Shown one piece after another: positions 47,329 to 54,674 of a stretch of DNA of 64,000 bases. The notes under the pieces are model-generated. The model was not told where the DNA came from. It saw nothing but the letters and a program-made list of their open reading frames with translations, and did not search any database. The translations under genes were made by a program, and so were the position numbers. Source of the stretch: CALCKU01 sp964534845 (lineage in GTDB: Bacteria > Pseudomonadota > Alphaproteobacteria > Caulobacterales > Maricaulaceae); the NCBI GenBank assembly GCA_964534845.1, contig CAZHPV010000004.1, positions 21,490 to 85,489 on the forward strand, given 5' to 3'. Each line of letters starts with the position of its first letter. The stretch's first letter is position 1.

Positions 47329-49115
47329 TCGGCTGCCTCAGCTGTATCTTGCATATTGGCATGATGAATCGTCACAATCCCCTCCTGCATATCCCACGCC
47401 GCTGTCGGACAACGCTCAGCACATAAGCCGCAATGTAAGCAGACATTCTCATCCTTAATCATCACTCGCCCCGTCAAAGGAAGATTAGAGGACACATAAA
47501 GGTCCTGATCCGGCTCGGCTGCATTCACCGCCTCACGCAAATCCTCTTCTGTCGCCACAGGTTCAATAGAGAGACACTCAACCGGGCAGACATCAATGCA
47601 GGCATCACATTCCGTACATTTGGGCGCATCAAAGACGGTCTGGACATCACAATTTAAGCAACGCTGTACTTCCGTTGCAATTTTTTCCGGCGTATAGCCC
47701 AGCTCAACCTCGGTGGTAATTTTCTTGAAGCGTTCCGTTAAGGCCACATGATCCATTTGACGGCGCTCGCTTTCATCAAATGTATTGGAATAGCGCCATT
47801 CAAACATGCCCATTTTAGTCGGATTAAGCGTAAGCTTATCAGGGCGGCGCTCAGATAAGCTCTCACCCTGACAATATTTATGAATGGAAATAGCGGCCTG
47901 ATGGCCATGTTCCACCGCCCAGATAATATTCAAAGGTCCAAAGGCAGCATCTCCGCCAAAGAATACGCCTTTTTTCGTGCTCTCAAATGTGGTCTTGTCC
48001 ACAAGGGGCACGTCCCATTTATCAAATTCGATGCCACATGTCTTTTCTATCCAAGGAAAGGCATTATTTTGCCCGATCGCCAGAATAACGTCGTCACAGG
48101 GAATTGTCTTTTCACCGACAACCCGGCTCTCCGTGATCTTGCCGGCCTCGTCAACATCATATTCCATGATCTCGAAAATCATTCCGGTCAATTTACCTTT
48201 TTCATGTACAAAGGCCTTTGGCGAATGATTGACTAAAATATCGACATTTTCTTCTTCCGCATCTTCAAGCTCCCAAGGGGATGCCTTGAAAAAGGAACGG
48301 GGTTTACGGGCCATGACCTTAACATTTTTTGCACCCAAGCGCAGAGACGTGCGGCAACAATCCATCGCCGTATTGCCTACACCGATAATGAGGACATTTT
48401 TTCCAATTTTATCAATATGCTCAAAAGCCACACTTTCGAGCCATTCAATCCCGATATGAATATTGCTATCGGCTTCCACCCGCCCCGGCAGGTTAAGGTT
48501 CTTACCCTTGGGTGCGCCTGTTCCGACAAAGACCGCATCATAGCCTTCTTCTAAAAGCGCCTGCATGGAATTTATGGGTGTGCCGAGTTTTAGCTCAACT
48601 CCCATATCAAGAATATAGCCCAGCTCTTCCATTAAAACTTGTTCTGGCAAACGGAAGGCCGGAATATTTGAGCGCATCAGCCCGCCTGGCTTATCAAATT
48701 TTTCAAAAATTGTGCATTCATATCCCATAGGAGCGAGATCATTGGCCACAGTAAAACTGGCCGGTCCTGCCCCGATAAGAGCGATTTTCTTACCATTGGT
48801 TTTCTCAGGCTTTTTAGGCAAACGGTCTGAAATATCATCACGGTGATCGGCCGCCACGCGCTTTAGCCGACATATCGCAACAGGCTCCTCTTCGACCCGC
48901 CCGCGCCGGCATGCCGGCTCACATGGCCTATCGCAAACCCGTCCTAAAATACCTGGAAAAACATTGCTCTCCCGGTTAAGCATATAGGCATCGGAATAAC
49001 GCCCCTGAGCAATAAGACGTATATAGGCAGGAACGGGAGTGTGTGCCGGACAGGCCCACTGGCAATCCACCACTTTATGGAAATAATCGGGATCCGTTAT
49101 ATCGGTTGGCTTCAT
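47325..49115 (-). CDS. FAD/Fe-S electron-transfer subunit (GltD-like plus ferredoxin), partner of KorAB
   Basis: 596 residues from ATG 49115; the longer frame to 49268 has no better start. An N-terminal GltD-type Fe-S region (CQWACPAHTPVP, CDRPCEPACRRG) is followed by FAD binding (LIGAGPASFTVANDLAPMG, KPGGLMRSNIPAFR), a NAD(P)H-type Rossmann motif (VLIIGVGNTAMDCCRTSLRL), and a C-terminal ferredoxin domain with CTECDACIDVCP and CLHCGLCAERCP. It probably passes electrons between KorAB and NAD(P). The order FAD subunit, korA, korB with overlaps argues for one complex, like the 2-oxoglutarate:NADP oxidoreductase known from some Betaproteobacteria. Confidence 0.85.
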   Translation of the reverse strand: MKPTDITDPDYFHKVVDCQWACPAHTPVPAYIRLIAQGRYSDAYMLNRESNVFPGILGRVCDRPCEPACRRGRVEEEPVAICRLKRVAADHRDDISDRLPKKPEKTNGKKIALIGAGPASFTVANDLAPMGYECTIFEKFDKPGGLMRSNIPAFRLPEQVLMEELGYILDMGVELKLGTPINSMQALLEEGYDAVFVGTGAPKGKNLNLPGRVEADSNIHIGIEWLESVAFEHIDKIGKNVLIIGVGNTAMDCCRTSLRLGAKNVKVMARKPRSFFKASPWELEDAEEENVDILVNHSPKAFVHEKGKLTGMIFEIMEYDVDEAGKITESRVVGEKTIPCDDVILAIGQNNAFPWIEKTCGIEFDKWDVPLVDKTTFESTKKGVFFGGDAAFGPLNIIWAVEHGHQAAISIHKYCQGESLSERRPDKLTLNPTKMGMFEWRYSNTFDESERRQMDHVALTERFKKITTEVELGYTPEKIATEVQRCLNCDVQTVFDAPKCTECDACIDVCPVECLSIEPVATEEDLREAVNAAEPDQDLYVSSNLPLTGRVMIKDENVCLHCGLCAERCPTAAWDMQEGIVTIHHANMQDTAEAAE

Positions 49116-49439
49116 GACTAATTTAGGCTCCACCCTGCAGTTACGGGCTATTCGATACCGAGTGCTTTCGCGACATTCAAGGCAAAAAATGTCGCCTATT
49201 CTGCATCTCCTGCCAAATTCTATGAAATTTCTCCCTTTTTGTGGTTTTTTACAGTAAATATCTATCAAAAATTGCGCCCATCAAAAGTTTGGATTTGACA
49301 GATAATCTGGCCCAAACGTGACTTTCATTAAGGCAGGGCTTTCATTAAATTATGACTTGCCTCATGATAAAGCCTCAATGACCTAAGAAAGTTTACCAAG
49401 CCATTAGAAGACCTAACGTCAAAATATTCGGAGCGTGAT
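49116..49439. promoter_or_regulatory. 324-bp divergent intergenic region between the kor unit and an SDR gene
   Basis: No gene is visible. The sequence is A/T-rich and contains CTTTCATTAA twice (49322-49331 and 49339-49348, 17 bp apart), and a TTGACA (49295-49300) with no matching -10 at normal spacing. Both flanking units probably start here. Confidence 0.45.
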
Positions 49440-50222
49440 ATGACCCAGAAAAAGATATGCCTCATTATAGGCGCCGGTGCCGGAATAGGCGGGAATGTCG
49501 CGAAAACATTTGCACAAGAAGGCTATCATGCTGTTTTATGTCGGCGCCGTGATCAAGAGGGGTTAGATAAGCTGGTCGGGGAAATCAAGGCGAGCGGAGG
49601 GCGGGCCACCGGCCTGCTACTGAACGCTGTGGTAGACGACGCGATCGAGACAATCGTGAAACACGTCGAAGACGAGATTGGCCCCATAGAGACCGCCTTG
49701 TATAATCTCGGATCGCAAATCGGTAATCGCGCCCTCAAAGACACATCCTTAAAGCAGTTTGAACTGGGCTGGCGTATGGCGAATTTTGGCCTGTTCCGTC
49801 TAGCAAAAGCCTTATTCCCCTTTATGGAGGCCCGCGCTCGGGGTACATTATTGGTGACATCGGCCACATCCGCTATGCGTGGCAATGCCGGTCAACACTC
49901 CCACGCTGCCTCTATGGGCGGGCGACGCATGCTCTGCCAGACACTCAATGCGGAATTTGCCGCCAAGGGTATTCATATCGCGCATATTATCGTTGACGGG
50001 GCCGTCGACGCCCCTGACACGCTGGGGAAAATGCTCGGCCCGGAAAGATTTCAAAAACTGCGCGAAAAGCGCGGCATGGAACATGATGGATTATTACTAC
50101 CCGCCGAAATGGCGCAGACATATTATCATATTGCCCATCAACACAGATCCGCTTGGACCCATGAACTTGACTTAAGAGCCTTTTCAGACCTCGCATGGTG
50201 GAACCACGACGTAAAAATCTGA
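49440..50222 (+). CDS. SDR-fold protein lacking the catalytic Tyr and Lys
   Basis: 260 residues, ATG 49440. The Rossmann start IIGAGAGIGGNVAKTFAQEG is normal and LVTSATSAMRG keeps the Ser of the SDR tetrad. Where YxxxK is expected there is HAASM (H155, M159), and NNAG is replaced by YNLG (about 88-91). The rest (LNAEFAAKGIHIAHIIVDGA) matches a known clade of atypical SDRs. It may bind NAD(P) without the usual chemistry or use other residues. Followed by a 430-bp region with a gene remnant. Confidence 0.8.
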   Translation: MTQKKICLIIGAGAGIGGNVAKTFAQEGYHAVLCRRRDQEGLDKLVGEIKASGGRATGLLLNAVVDDAIETIVKHVEDEIGPIETALYNLGSQIGNRALKDTSLKQFELGWRMANFGLFRLAKALFPFMEARARGTLLVTSATSAMRGNAGQHSHAASMGGRRMLCQTLNAEFAAKGIHIAHIIVDGAVDAPDTLGKMLGPERFQKLREKRGMEHDGLLLPAEMAQTYYHIAHQHRSAWTHELDLRAFSDLAWWNHDVKI

Positions 50223-50418
50223 TCGGGTATAATTTCTCTTGATGAAAATTTATATCGCGATGATAAGAAAATGGTGGAAGCAATCCGAACACTAGCAGAT
50301 CCCCTCTACCTAAATAGCCTGAATGTCTAACAGGTTCGTTTAAAGAGCCGTCAATATAGGTGTATAAGCGCTATACGTTATTGTATAAAAAATGCCAGAA
50401 TCCATGTAATACTCATAA

Positions 50419-50526
50419 TTGAGAACATACTTGAAGGAAGTTATTCCCGCTATTGAATTTGGCGGCAGTTTTGTGGCTCCGGGCCCACAACGTCGGTTTG
50501 GTACAGAGGCCTCCGATAAATTCTAA
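50419..50526 (+). pseudogene. Probable 3' remnant of a lost gene, family not recognised
   Basis: In frame from TTG 50419 to TAA 50526; the preceding in-frame codon is a stop. It encodes LRTYLKEVIPAIEFGGSF then VAPGPQRRFGTEASDKF, which reads like the end of a real protein, and a terminator-like hairpin follows 18 bp on. There is no ATG or ribosome-binding site. I do not recognise the family; a genuine small peptide is less likely. Confidence 0.4.
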
Positions 50527-50543
50527 TGATTTAGAGAGTTTTA

Positions 50544-50572
50544 AAGCCCATTTAATTCAATTAACAGGGCTT
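50544..50572 (+). terminator. Strong hairpin, terminator-like
   Basis: AAGCCC-ATTTAATT and AATTAACA-GGGCTT form a 14-pair arm with two mismatches and a tiny loop. It stands directly after the gene remnant ending at 50526, as expected of that vanished gene's terminator. Confidence 0.55.
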
Positions 50573-50652
50573 CGTTTATGACATCTCGTCATTTAAAATA
50601 TAATTTCGACCATGGCTCAATATTCTTGGGTTAAAGTACTAGAGAGGTCCTC

Positions 50653-51576
50653 ATGACAAATTTATCATCCATAGAAATCGTCGATGTCACCGCGCGTGAT
50701 GGTCTCCAAAATGAAGCCACTCTATTTTCTACTCAGGATAAAATAGACCTGATAAATCGTGCAATAGAAGCCGGCGCAAAACGTATTGAAGTCGCCAGCT
50801 TTGTTCATCCGAAATATGTTCCGCAAATGGCGGATGCAGAAGCTGTAATACAAGGTCTGCCAAAACATGATGATGTGAAATATATTGGACTCGTAATGAA
50901 TGAACGCGGAGTGGAACGGGCATTAAAAACCCATATTGATGAATTGGGGTTTGTTGCGGTTGCCTCTGATAGTTTTGCGAAAGCCAATCAAAACCAAACC
51001 CGGCAAGGGTCGGTCGATATGGCGTGTGAGCTAATGCAACGGGCGATAGCAGAAGGACGCTCCGCCAATGTCACCATTGGGGCTGCATTTGGCTGTCCGT
51101 TTGAAGGGGAGACCTTGATTGAAACGATTGTCGATATGTGCAGGCAGTTTGGTCAGGCCGGACCGCGGGAAATTGCGATTGCCGATACAATCGGTGTCGG
51201 AAACCCATGGCATGTCAAGGCGCTGATTGAAGCCATTCGTGACATATTGCCTGACATGCCATTGCGCGCGCATTTTCATAATACGCGCAATACGGGCTTG
51301 GCGAATGTTTATGCGGCTATCGAAGCGGGCATCTCGACGCTCGATGTCTCCATTGGGGGTATTGGTGGTTGCCCCTTTGCACCCGCTGCAACGGGCAATG
51401 TCCCCTCAGAAGACGTTGTTTATATGCTTGAACGCCACGGCATAGAGACAGGCATGTCATTGGATAAAATTATAGAGACCGCGCAATGGTTAAGTCAAAA
51501 AATGGATAAACCGCTTCCGGGTATGGTAAGTCGCGCCGGGGGATTCCCGAAAAATTTAAATCACGCTGCGGAATAA
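50653..51576 (+). CDS. Hydroxymethylglutaryl-CoA lyase family protein
   Basis: 307 residues, ATG 50653, AGAGAGG upstream. A DRE-TIM metallolyase: VDVTARDGLQNE at the N-terminus is the substrate/metal motif, HFHNTRNTGLANVYAAIEAG carries the metal-binding His pair, and GGIGGCPFAPAATGN contains the catalytic Cys of HMG-CoA lyase. It splits HMG-CoA to acetoacetate and acetyl-CoA in leucine breakdown, or a related CoA ester such as citramalyl-CoA. A CaiB-type CoA-transferase remnant lies just downstream, consistent with an older CoA-ester operon that has decayed. Confidence 0.9.
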   Translation: MTNLSSIEIVDVTARDGLQNEATLFSTQDKIDLINRAIEAGAKRIEVASFVHPKYVPQMADAEAVIQGLPKHDDVKYIGLVMNERGVERALKTHIDELGFVAVASDSFAKANQNQTRQGSVDMACELMQRAIAEGRSANVTIGAAFGCPFEGETLIETIVDMCRQFGQAGPREIAIADTIGVGNPWHVKALIEAIRDILPDMPLRAHFHNTRNTGLANVYAAIEAGISTLDVSIGGIGGCPFAPAATGNVPSEDVVYMLERHGIETGMSLDKIIETAQWLSQKMDKPLPGMVSRAGGFPKNLNHAAE

Positions 51577-51593
51577 ACAGGATAAGGTTATGA

Positions 51594-51677
51594 GCTATAG
51601 ACGAAGAAGTTTTAACGGAATTGCTCAACCTGACACCGGAGCAAATTCAAAAACTAAGAGATAGTCAAATCGTCTAA
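51594..51677 (+). pseudogene. 3' fragment of a CaiB/BaiF-type CoA-transferase gene
   Basis: After an in-frame TGA at 51591-51593 the frame reads AIDEEVLTELLNLTPEQIQ and continues KLRDSQIV to the stop at 51675-51677. The shape, EVL-x-ELL-x-L-(T/S)-x-E-x-I-x-x-L-R followed by a hydrophobic end, is the usual C-terminus of family III CoA-transferases. The remaining 370 or so residues are missing, so this is a relic. It directly follows the HMG-CoA lyase, a typical partner gene. Confidence 0.6.
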
Positions 51678-51701
51678 AAACGGGGGATAAATGTGACCGC
51701 T

Positions 51702-52112
51702 CTATCTTTCTAAGGCACGGCTATTCTTTAGCAGCCCTATCAATGCTACAAAATTTAAAGCCGCCAAACCAAAGCATATTAAAGCAATGTACAGAACACC
51801 GCCATTGCGCCCTTGCTCGAAGGGATCAAAGTACCAGTCAATAAACCCGTGGGTCATCCAGAGGTAGAAAACCATTCCCGCAAACGATGACAATATACCG
51901 GCCAGCCTTATTTTCAGCAGCCCCATCAAAGATAGAATGGCTACAAGCGACAGGCTTATAACCCAAATAAGAAAAAAGCCTAAATTTTGGTATGCCTCAT
52001 GGCGAATATAATCAAAGAGTCCCAGAATAGCGTAAGCTCCAAATATCAAAAAGTTCAGGATTAAGGCTGTGGTCAAAATACGGATGAAAAAACGGCGATT
52101 TAACACTCGCAA
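51702..52112 (-). CDS. Small four-helix membrane protein, unknown function
   Basis: About 136 residues; the start at 52112 is TTG, with an alternative GTG two codons later. Four hydrophobic segments: ILTTALILNFLIFGAYAILG, FFLIWVISLSLVAILSLMGL, AGILSSFAGMVFYLWM, GVLYIALICFGLAALNFVAL. No conserved motif that I recognise. Lies 42 bp downstream of another minus-strand hypothetical gene. Confidence 0.6.
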   Translation of the reverse strand: MRVLNRRFFIRILTTALILNFLIFGAYAILGLFDYIRHEAYQNLGFFLIWVISLSLVAILSLMGLLKIRLAGILSSFAGMVFYLWMTHGFIDWYFDPFEQGRNGGVLYIALICFGLAALNFVALIGLLKNSRALER

Positions 52113-52154
52113 TACGCACCGACTGTCTTGATGCTTTTAAGCGTCCCAGAAACG

Positions 52155-52691
52155 CTAAAGTGCATAGCTAAACCTCATCCATGTTATATTTCCGTTCTCA
52201 TCCCGTTCGGCCCAAAACTGGGCATTTATCCCGATTTCAGGTGAGGTATAATATTCAGAACGCGGACCCGGAAATTCATCAAGCTCCCAATTCATATCGA
52301 AGAAATCGCCGGCGAAGGTTTCGCGAGACGTTTCATACCATTCGGACGGCAAAGGGTTGCCCCCCGTCACCTCGACCGTAAAAATAGCAGCTTCGGGCGG
52401 TTGGTATTTGAGGGTCAGTTTAACAGTGTCCCATCTTGCGATGATTAAAGCCTCAAGGCCAAATTCTGTCTCAATATAACTCTCTACGGTGCAATCAGGC
52501 CAGTCTCCCAAATGACGGATAAGCGCGGCTGGAATAGAGTGCTCAAAAGGGCCTATTTGAGGAATACAGGCGTCATGCACCCCTTCATGAACCTCTCCGC
52601 GCGCGCCCAAATCATGTTGCACCTCTTGCGCGGTGGTAAAGTTTGAAACGGCCAATATAGCCGCACAACTGAGTAGCCCTCTCTTTAGCAT
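52155..52691 (-). CDS. Exported hypothetical protein
   Basis: 178 residues, ATG 52691, preceded by GGGGGAAA. Signal peptide MLKRGLLSCAAILAVSNFTTAQ. The mature part has alternating beta-type sequence (FGLEALIIARWDTVKLTLKY, AIFTVEVTGGNPLPSEWYE) and two cysteines (ACIPQ and DCTVESYI) that could form a disulfide. No family recognised. Probably periplasmic. Confidence 0.7.
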   Translation of the reverse strand: MLKRGLLSCAAILAVSNFTTAQEVQHDLGARGEVHEGVHDACIPQIGPFEHSIPAALIRHLGDWPDCTVESYIETEFGLEALIIARWDTVKLTLKYQPPEAAIFTVEVTGGNPLPSEWYETSRETFAGDFFDMNWELDEFPGPRSEYYTSPEIGINAQFWAERDENGNITWMRFSYAL

Positions 52692-52815
52692 GGCATTTCC
52701 CCCTGATATGGTCTGGTTTTATGAAACGGAATTATGTCAATAAAATGAAGACATCAGGGTTTTCTGGTGACATGGTAAAGTTATAGGCAAGGACTTATAT
52801 CACCACGGCAATGCC

Positions 52816-52860
52816 TGACCGTTATTGAGCGGGCACGTTTGATCGCGCTCAATCCGGTCA
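52816..52860 (-). terminator. Long hairpin downstream of the small CxC protein gene
   Basis: Outer arms TGACCG (52816-52821) and CGGTCA (52855-52860), inner arms ATTGAGCG (52824-52831) and CGCTCAAT (52846-52853). It starts four bases after the stop of the small minus-strand gene. No T-run on the minus strand, but the stem is strong. Confidence 0.6.
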
Positions 52861-52863
52861 ATT

Positions 52864-52995
52864 TTATTTTTTATTCTTCTTTCTGGCTTCAAATGCTTTT
52901 AATTTCTCGCGGTATTCTTCCTCAGGCAAGCTATGCCAACCAATACATTTACCTGTAGGGCTTCTCCCGCACCCACAATCTTTTAACTCGCTCAT
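52864..52995 (-). CDS. 43-residue CxC/CDGSH-like small protein
   Basis: ATG 52995, with a strong GGGAGGAAG eight bases before it, and a hairpin just past the stop. The peptide begins MSELKDCGCGRSPTGKCIGW then HSL, followed by a charged helix (PEEEYREKLKAFEARKKNKK). C7, C9, C17 and H21 give C-x-C-x7-C-x3-H, close to the CDGSH iron-sulfur motif (C-x-C-x8-C-x3-H) but one residue shorter. It may bind an Fe-S cluster or zinc; small proteins of this shape occur elsewhere in marine bacteria. Clear ribosome site and compact codon usage support it as real. Confidence 0.7.
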   Translation of the reverse strand: MSELKDCGCGRSPTGKCIGWHSLPEEEYREKLKAFEARKKNKK

Positions 52996-53155
52996 TTTAA
53001 CTTCCTCCCAGACTTAAAACACAAACCGTAATCAAAAGTACGCGTTTAACAAGTCTAAATTAACACACCGACTTTTGTTGAGTGGGTGTTTCTTTATGGC
53101 TTGTCGATACTAATACTTTCGAAAAAGACCCGTGGGTACCACAGGAAAGACCGCC

Positions 53156-54124
53156 TCAACGCGGCATTGTATCAGGGTTTGCATCAGGATTTGCATCAGG
53201 GTTTGTAGGCGCGTCAGTGTGAGGCACATCGGCATAGAGACTGACGTAAATAACGTCTTTATTCGACACATTAGGACCCAAGGTAAAATTGGAAGACCCG
53301 GCATAATCTTTGGAAAACCCCGTAATTGTATAATCACCGCGCGGTAATTCTGTGGCTTGCATGCGGGATAAATCCAATGTTGGATCATCATTTGCAAGCT
53401 CATAAACAGCGCCGTCTGGGCCATATAAAACCCATTTCATGGGCCGCATCGGCTCACCTGTATCATGGCGCAGAGCTTGGATGGTTAGGCCTTGTTCAGG
53501 AGTGGAATAATCATCCTCTCCCGTAGCCTGCAGAGTGGCTGGCTCAAAAGCGCCGCACTGTACTGTAGTCGATCCATTCCCAAGGTTAAAGACCTCGAGT
53601 TCAATGCCCCGCTTAATTAACCCGCCTAATTCGGCACAAGGGTCATGGCCGCATGTATCGCGCCCATTTGTGATAGCAACTATTTTGGCTGGCCCTTTAG
53701 AAGGCTCAAGCGCGTTTGCAGCAACATAAATGGCTTCTGTTAAAGGCGCGCGTCCTGTCGGGTACACGCCGTAGGAAATACGTCCCAAAGTGACAGCATC
53801 GACAGGCCTTGGTCGATCAATGACTTCGATATCGGCGCAATCATTTTCGTGGCGGTGTCCGAAAATGACCAGTCCGGCTTCAACGGGGCGGTCCTGCCAG
53901 TACTTCACAAGCGTTCCAAATTCATCCCGCATAAGGTCTAGTTTTGAACGCTGAGCCACCCTTTCTGACATGGCGGCAGAGGCGTCTAATACAACCATAA
54001 TCTGCGTCTGCGGAGCGGGCTTGTCTTTGGCCGCAGACGGTGCGTTTCCACTCTCCTGACACGCTATCAGACCAAAGCAGGAGGCCATTAAAGCCGCCAG
54101 CCACCTTTTACGCGCCATATGCAT
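53156..54124 (-). CDS. VWA-domain lipoprotein with DxS-type but degenerate MIDAS
   Basis: 322 residues. ATG 54124 follows directly the TAA of the previous gene. Lipobox FGLIAC (about residue 22) predicts a lipoprotein. The VWA domain runs from about 40: MVVLDASAAMSE holds the first metal motif, but D-x-S-x-S is D-A-S-A-A; TNGRDTCGHDPC matches the ISDGxETCGxDPC block of bacterial VWA proteins with Asp replaced by Asn. Residues about 230-300 form a beta domain; the tail repeats NPDA. Last gene of a coupled three-gene unit. Surface or periplasmic role likely; ligand unknown. Confidence 0.8.
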   Translation of the reverse strand: MHMARKRWLAALMASCFGLIACQESGNAPSAAKDKPAPQTQIMVVLDASAAMSERVAQRSKLDLMRDEFGTLVKYWQDRPVEAGLVIFGHRHENDCADIEVIDRPRPVDAVTLGRISYGVYPTGRAPLTEAIYVAANALEPSKGPAKIVAITNGRDTCGHDPCAELGGLIKRGIELEVFNLGNGSTTVQCGAFEPATLQATGEDDYSTPEQGLTIQALRHDTGEPMRPMKWVLYGPDGAVYELANDDPTLDLSRMQATELPRGDYTITGFSKDYAGSSNFTLGPNVSNKDVIYVSLYADVPHTDAPTNPDANPDANPDTMPR

Positions 54125-54673
54125 TTACTGCGAGACTGTGATCAAAGGTTTTCTTGCCTCATCAGAAACATCGAATTTTATAGTCTTCCCATTTTGGAAA
54201 ATGACATTGCTAGCACATGAGTAATCGGGCGATATAACCTGAGCCCCTGCGTTATTGCAGACGATTTTTTCGATCTTGATTTTTTCAACATCATCGCAAG
54301 TTACGCCCTTTACATAAAGTGCAGCACGGTCGGTCGTTTCATTTGGCTCAAGTCTGAAATTGACACCACGGCCAGAAATATCACCCTGCGAGGTTTTTGC
54401 AGTATAGTTCAAAATCTGAATGAGGCTTTTTTTTCTATCGGTGTTATTGGCAAGCTTCATACCAATAGAGCAGCCCAATCCTCGCTCGGGTTGAGATGGA
54501 TTGCCCCTCGTCACGACTTTCTTAGCAACGACGGCGTAAACAACTTTACCTTTGGTCGAGCCTGATGCAGCGGTACTGCCTGAAGAGCTGGCCTCTTTAT
54601 CGCCCCCGCAGGCGGCCAGTGCGACAGCAGAAAGACCCGCGAACAGGCATTGTTTTATGTTCAAGGGTTTCAC
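54125..54673 (-). CDS. Putative lipoprotein of the VWA unit
   Basis: 182 residues from GTG 54673, chosen because GGGAGG stands eight bases upstream and because it begins the signal VKPLNIKQCLFAGLSAVALAAC. The lipobox Cys is followed by a Gly/Asp/Ser linker. The mature part has five further cysteines (GCSIGMKL, VTCDDVEKI, IVCNNAG, YSCASN), and a beta-rich pattern (RGVNFRLEPNETTDRAALYV). Family not recognised. One base separates it from the stop of the upstream gene, and its own stop abuts the VWA start. Confidence 0.75.
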   Translation of the reverse strand: MKPLNIKQCLFAGLSAVALAACGGDKEASSSGSTAASGSTKGKVVYAVVAKKVVTRGNPSQPERGLGCSIGMKLANNTDRKKSLIQILNYTAKTSQGDISGRGVNFRLEPNETTDRAALYVKGVTCDDVEKIKIEKIVCNNAGAQVISPDYSCASNVIFQNGKTIKFDVSDEARKPLITVSQ

Positions 54674-54674
54674 G

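Larger units (their letters stand above)
50223..50652. other. 430-bp intergenic region with a probable gene remnant and hairpin
   Basis: Between the SDR and the HMG-CoA lyase genes. The first 195 bp show nothing clear. A 35-codon open stretch with gene-like codon usage ends at 50526 and is followed by a strong hairpin (50544-50572). The lyase ribosome-binding site AGAGAGG precedes ATG 50653. Confidence 0.5.

Noticed and set aside
50419..50526. tRNA or small RNA in the region before HMG-CoA lyase
   Set aside because: No acceptor-stem pairing or T-loop consensus; the codon pattern looks like the end of a protein gene instead.
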